Positions 58,740-64,000 of a DNA stretch of 64,000 nucleotides are shown piece after piece. The DNA comes from Halothece sp. PCC 7418 (lineage in GTDB: Bacteria; Cyanobacteriota; Cyanobacteriia; Cyanobacteriales; Rubidibacteraceae). The stretch is from the NCBI RefSeq assembly GCF_000317635.1, contig NC_019779.1, positions 3,906,001 to 3,970,000 on the forward strand. The letters are read 5' to 3'. Under the pieces are notes generated by a model that did not search any database, had not been told where the DNA came from, and saw nothing but the letters and a program-made list of their open reading frames with translations. The stretch's first letter is position 1. Every line of letters starts with the position of its first letter. A program made the translations under genes and the position numbers.

Positions 58740-59879
58740 TTAAAGGGTGACAGGTGAATCGACATAAACCATGGGTTCTGCAAATTGAAAGTACAAGTCC
58801 TCACCTTGTAATTGTTCCGTAATGGCTTGATTAGCAATTTCAACTAATCGTTTACGAATATCAAGAGACTTTTCATTTGCCCCTCTGATAAATAAGTTAA
58901 TGCGGGCGCGAGTTCCAGGTTGATCTTCAGGTTCAAACAAGGCAATTTGTGTTCCTCCTGAGTCAAGGTTAGATAATTCTTGCTGAAACGTCTCCTCCAC
59001 GACCTGATAAACCAAAGCATATTCTGATGCGTTCAAAACTTTAGAAAAGTCAAGGTAAAACAGAATCATCACTTTCATCGCTCGGGAAACATTTTCCACA
59101 TCCATACTCACCATCAGGGAATTAGGTGCGATTAAAAGGGTATTTTTCGCAGCAAGCCGAATTTTGGTGGAACGAATCCCGATGGACTCCACACGCCCAT
59201 AAATATCTTCATCTCGGGGATTAAAGTTAGCGCGGACATATTCTCCAGGAACAAAAGGACGATCTAAGTAAAGAATAATACTGCCGACAATTTGTGATAA
59301 GACTTCTTTTGCAGCAAACGCAACCGCAACCCCGCCAATCCCAACCCCAGTTAAGAGACTCATCAGATTAATACTTTGACTATTCGCAAAGAACAAAACT
59401 GCAAAAAAGCCAATAAGAATATTAGCAACGGTTTCCCCAACAATGAGAAAATCATCGGCTTCCCGATTGAGACGTTGAATGAGTTTTACCCCATACAAGC
59501 GGGTTAACTGTCGGACTAAGCGGGATAAAAACCAAGCGAGGGTAAGGGTTAGCGGGAGATAAACCACTAAACTTAAAAAATTATATAAGCCTGGATAAAG
59601 GCGAAAGAGATTAATATTATGAGCCGTAACCGCAAGAATTCCCGTCCGAATCAGTAACGGTCGCAACGGGGTGGTGAGACGTTCATAAGGTTCATACCAA
59701 GGAGAAGGCGCAAAACGATGAAAACAGGAGCGCAGAAAATAAGGTAAGGTTCGTCCGATTAATACGGCAAGTAAGGTTAATAAGATAAACCATCCCAAGC
59801 GCGTGCCAAAGATTAAGAGTTCTCCTTGCCAATCAGCATCAATGGCTAAGGCTTGTTGCAAATTTTCTAGAATATCCAT
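58740..59879 (-). CDS. MscS-family channel (paralogue 2)
   Basis: 379 residues, close to paralogue 1 over its whole length (same LLTGVGIGGVAVAFAAKEVL...SQIVGSIILYLDRPFVPGEYVRANFNP and DSPVTL end). It differs by a Lys in the pore-region AAKEVL where the paralogues have Gln. Probably arose by tandem duplication. Twelve base pairs separate it from the upstream paralogue. Confidence 0.92.
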   Translation of the reverse strand: MDILENLQQALAIDADWQGELLIFGTRLGWFILLTLLAVLIGRTLPYFLRSCFHRFAPSPWYEPYERLTTPLRPLLIRTGILAVTAHNINLFRLYPGLYNFLSLVVYLPLTLTLAWFLSRLVRQLTRLYGVKLIQRLNREADDFLIVGETVANILIGFFAVLFFANSQSINLMSLLTGVGIGGVAVAFAAKEVLSQIVGSIILYLDRPFVPGEYVRANFNPRDEDIYGRVESIGIRSTKIRLAAKNTLLIAPNSLMVSMDVENVSRAMKVMILFYLDFSKVLNASEYALVYQVVEETFQQELSNLDSGGTQIALFEPEDQPGTRARINLFIRGANEKSLDIRKRLVEIANQAITEQLQGEDLYFQFAEPMVYVDSPVTL

Positions 59880-59891
59880 TTTTCAAATCAT

Positions 59892-61067
59892 CTAGAGGGT
59901 GACAGGTGAATCGACATAAATCGTCGGTTCTGCAAATTGAAACTTCAAACCTTCTTTTTGTAATTGATCGCTGATTGATTTATTGGCAATTTCCACTAAG
60001 CGTTTCCGAATCATCATGGATTCTTCGTTTGACCCCATGACAAACAAGCTAACGCGAGCGCGAGTTCCAGGTTTATCTTCAGGTTCAAAGAGGGCAACTT
60101 GGGTACTGCCAGGATCCAGTCCAAATAGTTCTTTTTTGACACTTTCTTGAACCGTTTTATCGACTAAAGCCCGTTCTGATTCCTCTAAAACCTCATCAAA
60201 ATCGAGGTAAAACAGCACCATCACTTTTGTTCCCCGAGAGATGTTTTCGATGTCTTTGGTCACCATGAGGGAGTTGGGAACAACTAGGAGGGTATTGGTG
60301 ACAGAAATCCGCAGTTTAGTCGAACGTAAACCGATGGATTCAATGCGTCCATAAACGTCTTCTTGGGTGACAACGAAGTTAATGCGGACGTATTCCCCAG
60401 GGAGGTAAGGACGATCTAAATAGATGACAATGGTGGCAAGAATTTGGGAGAGGGCTTCTTGGGCTGCAAACGCGATCGCGATCCCGCCAATGCCTAAACC
60501 GGTTAAGAGGGCAATCAGATTAAAATCTTTACTTTGAGCAAAAATTAAAACCGCAAGAAAGCCAATAATTACATTCACGGTATTTTCAAAAATTAGAATG
60601 AGATCGTTAACTTCTTGACTCACTCGTTTGAGAAGACTAACCCCATAAATGCGGATCGCTTGTTTTGCCACTCTCGACACCAGCCAAGCTGAACTCACCA
60701 TCACCGCAAAATCAGCAACAAAGTTAATAATGTTGTAAAACTGCTCGTAAACGTTGAGAAAATTGAGGCTGAAATCAATCAGAATTAGGGTTAGGGTTCT
60801 GACAAAGGCATCATGAAAGGGATCGGTGAAGTTTTTATATTCCTTATATTTTTCTTCAGGCAGCGATCGCGCGGTAAACCAAAGTAAAATCGAAGGCGTT
60901 ACCCGACTCACCAGAATGGCAAGGATAATACAGATTAATAACCCCGCTAAACGAACGCCTAAGATAATGAGAAAATCTTGGCTGGGCGGTTCAAATTGAA
61001 AGAGTTGGGAAACATTCCAACCCTCTGATAATCGTTCTAAGGGATTAAAAGCAAGGACACTCATCAC
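59892..61067 (-). CDS. MscS-family channel (paralogue 3)
   Basis: 391 residues with the same core (LLTGLGIGGIAIAFAAQEAL; YGRIESIGLRSTKLRISVTN; LLVVPNSLMVTKDIENISRG) and the DSPVTL end. The N-terminus is slightly longer and begins MMSVLAFNPLERLSEGWNVS. It lies 12 bp upstream of paralogue 2 and 24 bp downstream of paralogue 4. Confidence 0.92.
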   Translation of the reverse strand: MMSVLAFNPLERLSEGWNVSQLFQFEPPSQDFLIILGVRLAGLLICIILAILVSRVTPSILLWFTARSLPEEKYKEYKNFTDPFHDAFVRTLTLILIDFSLNFLNVYEQFYNIINFVADFAVMVSSAWLVSRVAKQAIRIYGVSLLKRVSQEVNDLILIFENTVNVIIGFLAVLIFAQSKDFNLIALLTGLGIGGIAIAFAAQEALSQILATIVIYLDRPYLPGEYVRINFVVTQEDVYGRIESIGLRSTKLRISVTNTLLVVPNSLMVTKDIENISRGTKVMVLFYLDFDEVLEESERALVDKTVQESVKKELFGLDPGSTQVALFEPEDKPGTRARVSLFVMGSNEESMMIRKRLVEIANKSISDQLQKEGLKFQFAEPTIYVDSPVTL

Positions 61068-61091
61068 GCTTCAATACTCATCAAATGTGGA

Positions 61092-62315
61092 CTAGATATT
61101 CATCGGAGAATCAACATTAATCGGTTTCTTATCAATTTGGAAACCAATTCCGTAATCTTTCAGGCGTTTACTAATGTTCCGTCGCGCAGCATCTAACAGT
61201 TGCGTCCGAATTTCCAACGCCATTGACCCTGCGCCGAGAATAAAGAATGTGACCTGTGCTTGCACTTGTCCCGACTTACCGTTATTGGGGTTACCTGTAT
61301 CTTGGAAGTTCACTTCCGTTAAACGATGGTCGATCCCGTAAATATCTTTGGTACTGTCAAGAATAATCTGGCGAACCAGTGCTTTTTCTTGTTCAGGAAT
61401 GCTGCGCTCGAAGAAAATATTGAGGAGGGTAATAATTTTTTGCGCCCCTGAGAGATTCTCAATGGACATCTGAGTGAGCATACTATTGGGAATAACCACT
61501 AATGTTCCTTTCCCTGAAAGACGGATTTTACTGGAACGCCAGCCGATCGCTTCCACTCTGCCGAATGTGCCATCTTGCAGGTGAATATAGTCATCGACGA
61601 CAAACGGACGATCTACATAGAGAAGAATCGTCCATAAGACTTGTTCGAGAACTTTTTGGGAGGCAAACGCGATCGCTAAACCACCAACCCCAATACTAGC
61701 AATTAACCCAGTAATGCTTAAGCGGTGGGATTCCGCAAAGATAAAGATAACAATGAGAACAATGAGGGCATTCGCAACAAATTTGATAAAAGCTAACAGT
61801 TCACTGTTGACGTTATTGCGACTTCTCAGGGCTAAATCAAGCAAATAACCGCCAAAAAATTGGTCAAAGAGAGTAAAGGCTAAAAAGCAAATATTCAGCG
61901 CGATCGCGCCCCCTAAGAAAAACTCACTAATATATAACCAAGTGGGTTTATCGGGGGTTAATAATAAAACAATATCCCCAACGGACAGAAAGAAAGAGAG
62001 AACAATCCATCTTTGATAGGGAGCAAAAATTTGTTGATAGGCTTCTCGTAATTCAGCAGGAAGAAAACGAGAAACCAAAAAACTCAAAATTTTGGGAAGA
62101 ACGAAAATAATCGTGATTAAAACTAGAGCTAGAACCCCTAAAATCAGATAAAGCGGGTCAATCGCTAGGGGTTCACCAGAAGTCAATCGATCCACTTGAT
62201 CGAGTAATTCCAGCATCGATTCCGCAGCTTCCAGAGAAGAAGAATCTGCTTCTAAAAAACTGTGGAAAGATGGAAAAAAATGATTGAGATTGGTTGTGCT
62301 GAACACAGTAATCAT
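61092..62315 (-). CDS. MscS-family channel (paralogue 4, most divergent)
   Basis: 407 residues. It is the most divergent and the first of the four genes. It has five hydrophobic segments, core IASIGVGGLAIAFASQKVLE, YVDRPFVVDDYIHLQDGTFG and IPNSMLTQMSIENLSGAQK. The C-terminus KKPINVDSPMNI still matches the group end DSPVT. The N-terminal ~60 residues are not channel-like. The promoter for the whole operon should lie upstream, at 62316-62408. Confidence 0.9.
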   Translation of the reverse strand: MITVFSTTNLNHFFPSFHSFLEADSSSLEAAESMLELLDQVDRLTSGEPLAIDPLYLILGVLALVLITIIFVLPKILSFLVSRFLPAELREAYQQIFAPYQRWIVLSFFLSVGDIVLLLTPDKPTWLYISEFFLGGAIALNICFLAFTLFDQFFGGYLLDLALRSRNNVNSELLAFIKFVANALIVLIVIFIFAESHRLSITGLIASIGVGGLAIAFASQKVLEQVLWTILLYVDRPFVVDDYIHLQDGTFGRVEAIGWRSSKIRLSGKGTLVVIPNSMLTQMSIENLSGAQKIITLLNIFFERSIPEQEKALVRQIILDSTKDIYGIDHRLTEVNFQDTGNPNNGKSGQVQAQVTFFILGAGSMALEIRTQLLDAARRNISKRLKDYGIGFQIDKKPINVDSPMNI

Positions 62316-62408
62316 CTACCTGAGTAGTCAAAATAAACAACGAAGTCCAGCACATTTTACAAGACAACTCTTTTTTCTGCATATCTCGATCAGCATAGAT
62401 CGAAATGC

Positions 62409-62843
62409 TTAGTTCGATTGCGCCATATTAAATCCTAATGCTTTTTTCTTCATGGTTTGGAAGATATTATAAAAGCCATTTGCCCGTGAAGGAGTGAGGC
62501 TAACTTTTAATCCCGTTTCTTCAATAAAGTCGGGAGAAACCTCTAAAATTTCTTCTGGGGGCAAATCATTTAAGCCATCAATTAAAAGGGCAACTAATCC
62601 TTTCACTAATTGGGCATCAGAATCTCCTAAATAATGGACTTTACCATCTTGCAAACTTGCCGTAATATAAACTTGAGAAACACAACCCGAAACTTTATTA
62701 TCGGGATTTTTGGCTTCTTCTGGTATCGGTTCTAATTTCTTGGCATACCAAAGCAACTGTTGATATTTCTGTTTTGGATCGCTCCGACGTTTGAAACGTT
62801 GTACAATTTTGTCTAGTTTGGGAGGTAAAGCAGTAGCGGACAT
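62409..62843 (-). CDS. sufE: Cysteine desulfuration protein SufE
   Basis: 144 residues. SufE accepts sulfur from the cysteine desulfurase SufS and passes it to the SufBCD scaffold for Fe-S cluster assembly. The active Cys is in NPDNKVSGCVSQVYI (residue about 53), and LVKGLVALLIDGLNDLPPEE...ILEVSPDFIEETGL is the rest of the family pattern. In plants and cyanobacteria it is a soluble protein. It is a single gene on the minus strand, between the mscS operon and a long non-coding stretch. Confidence 0.93.
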   Translation of the reverse strand: MSATALPPKLDKIVQRFKRRSDPKQKYQQLLWYAKKLEPIPEEAKNPDNKVSGCVSQVYITASLQDGKVHYLGDSDAQLVKGLVALLIDGLNDLPPEEILEVSPDFIEETGLKVSLTPSRANGFYNIFQTMKKKALGFNMAQSN

Positions 62844-63286
62844 CTTTAACTTCTTAAGTTTACTCTCATTGCTTTCTTAATCCCCTTTATCATAACAATT
62901 CAATCCGCTCGTTAAAAGCTAGACATTAATTGACATAGTTCGATTTTTGTTGACCTAGAAAGGTACGAGCGTGCAGACTCAGGTATAAGTCCTAAAATAC
63001 AAGGCTACCTACCTTCTTTTCGTGATCACACCTTTCGGTGAACGCCAGCCGTTAGCTACTGTGGTCTGTAATTAAACTAAGTACCGATGCTTTATAAGGT
63101 CGTGTTACAGATGTAAAAAGCGATTAGAAGTTTGTCGAGGCACACTTTACTGAGAAATCAGATTGGCGAAAGCAAGCCGTTTAGGAAAGGGAAAGGGGTC
63201 TTAGCCATTTCCCTTTCCACTAAAAAGTAAAGCTAAGTCAAAAAATGTACAATAATTTACCTACTAGGAGTTAACCCCGAGAACTG
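62844..63286 (+). ncRNA. Long gene-free stretch ending in a hairpin; possible non-coding RNA
   Basis: 443 bases without a gene. The interval about 62925-63120 is less AT-rich than usual spacers and contains several small palindromes (for example CACCTTTCGGTG at about 63030). It is preceded by TTGACA and TTGACC (62926, 62951). A hairpin with an 11-bp stem GGAAAGGGAAA (63184-63194)/TTTCCCTTTCC (63208-63218) follows, then TAAAAAGT; it could be a terminator. A small RNA read rightward, such as a 6S-like or regulatory RNA, is possible; I did not recognise any known family. Confidence 0.25.
63184..63218. terminator. 11-bp stem hairpin upstream of bvdR
   Basis: GGAAAGGGAAA pairs perfectly with TTTCCCTTTCC across a 13-base loop. 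There is no long U-run, so it is either a weak terminator or a structured leader of bvdR, whose ATG is 68 bases further on. Confidence 0.5.
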
Positions 63287-64000
63287 ATGACAAAATTGAT
63301 TCGGATTGGTATTATCGGAACTGGCTTCGCAGCCCAACGACGAGCAGAAGCATTTGCAGAAGACGATCGCGCTGAAGTAATTGCAGTTGCAGGGCATCGC
63401 CCAGAAAGCCGAGACACATTCTGTCAAACCTATTCTATCAAGGGATATGACTCGCCACAGGAGCTCATTGCCAATCCTGATCTTGATCTGGTTGTCATTT
63501 GCAACATCAATGCGGAACATGGGAATCTCGCCCAAGCAGCCCTCGAAGCAGACAAGCACGTTGTTGTTGAATATCCCCTTTCCCTCAACCCCGAACAAGC
63601 CCAATATTTAATCACCTTAGCAAAGCAAAAAAACAAATTGCTTCATGTGGAGCATATTGAATTACTCGGTGGGCTACACAATGCGATTCGTGAATGGTTG
63701 CCTAAAATTGGTAATGTTTTTTATGCGCGATATAGTACCATTAACCCGCAACGTCCCGCCCCAGACAAATGGACGTATCACAAACAATTATTTGGTTTCC
63801 CGTTTAGTGGTGCGCTATCGCGGTTTCATCGCTTTACAGACTTATTTGGCAAGGTCAACACCGTTAACTGTTATACCCGCTATTGGGAAAGAGAAAACCG
63901 GGATCAATATTTGGCTTGCTTGAATCATGCCCAATTACAGTTTGAAACGGGCTTACTGGCGGATGTTATTTACGGGAAAGGAGAAGTATTTTGGCAACCG
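63287..64000 (+). CDS. bvdR: Biliverdin reductase BvdR, Gfo/Idh/MocA fold (3' end beyond window)
   Basis: The first 238 residues of an NAD(P)-dependent oxidoreductase. The Rossmann start is IRIGIIGTGFAAQRRAEAFA. VVEYPLSLNPEQAQYL and LLHVEHIELLGGLHNAIREW follow, then FYARYSTINPQRPAPDKWTY and FGFPFSGALSRFHRFTDLFG. These segments match the cyanobacterial biliverdin reductase pattern, which reduces biliverdin IXa to bilirubin and affects phycobilisome function. A complete enzyme has about 325 residues. The ATG at 63287 follows AGGAG by 17 bases, which is far; a different start is not better. The frame runs off the window end. Confidence 0.9.
   Translation, partial: MTKLIRIGIIGTGFAAQRRAEAFAEDDRAEVIAVAGHRPESRDTFCQTYSIKGYDSPQELIANPDLDLVVICNINAEHGNLAQAALEADKHVVVEYPLSLNPEQAQYLITLAKQKNKLLHVEHIELLGGLHNAIREWLPKIGNVFYARYSTINPQRPAPDKWTYHKQLFGFPFSGALSRFHRFTDLFGKVNTVNCYTRYWERENRDQYLACLNHAQLQFETGLLADVIYGKGEVFWQP

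Overview
The window is chromosomal DNA of a cyanobacterium. HIP1 palindromes (GCGATCGC, often within GCGCGATCGC) are very frequent. Several genes are cyanobacterial markers: a BvdR-type biliverdin reductase, a SipA/DUF3148 protein, a CBS-CP12 fusion, a CYP120-like P450, an apocarotenoid oxygenase and a small PedR-like LuxR protein. A unicellular halotolerant lineage (Halothece/Euhalothece-like) is my guess only. I found no rRNA or tRNA.

Layout. 1-0.6 kb: 3' part of an IS200/IS605-type tnpB and its structured right end. 0.6-25 kb: mostly housekeeping genes (acs, a membrane GTPase, Uma2, recQ, sipA, a CbiX-type chelatase, mltA, CBS protein, MFS transporter, CsgG-like protein, queC, an MtnX-like phosphatase, an orphan C5 DNA methyltransferase, carotenoid oxygenase, a LuxR-type regulator, lipoate ligase-like and YbjN proteins, PRC-barrel protein, P450, threonine aldolase). 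They are interspersed with short repeats, two copies of a ~160-bp MITE-like element, and an IS605-type relic.

25-44.6 kb is a defence and toxin-antitoxin (TA) island around an intact smc gene. It holds a ParE-type TA pair; a tight operon of a membrane Hanks-type kinase, a beta-helix lipoprotein and a protein with a HEPN-like RNAIH-type motif; decayed copies of the smc 3' end bracketing a VapBC module; a HigBA pair; and two complete type II restriction-modification (RM) modules (HindVP-like and NgoBV-like). Between the RM modules lie four further TA modules, two of them broken. From 38.5 to 44.6 kb every module is separated from the next by an array of ~31-bp units made of a HIP1 core plus a purine-rich tail, and some HIP1 cores carry an exact ~25-nt insertion. 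A DUF6888/DUF6887 gene pair of unknown function sits in one of these slots, as the TA modules do. A 44-bp direct repeat brackets the first 5.2 kb of this array.

44.6-49.7 kb: a TetR-controlled HlyD/ABC exporter operon whose expected permease genes are absent; a C5 methyltransferase module with a truncated partner occupies their place. 49.7-64 kb returns to ordinary genes: uppP, a CBS-CP12 fusion, glgX, a stretch of decayed genes with a TA-flanked MITE, an ArsR regulator, a GST fragment, moaA, a Fur-family regulator, a heptanucleotide repeat block, four tandem MscS-family channels, sufE and the start of bvdR.

The four C5 methyltransferases, the island repeats and the many truncated genes suggest a region that repeatedly gains and loses selfish modules, with HIP1-bearing spacers as likely recombination sites.
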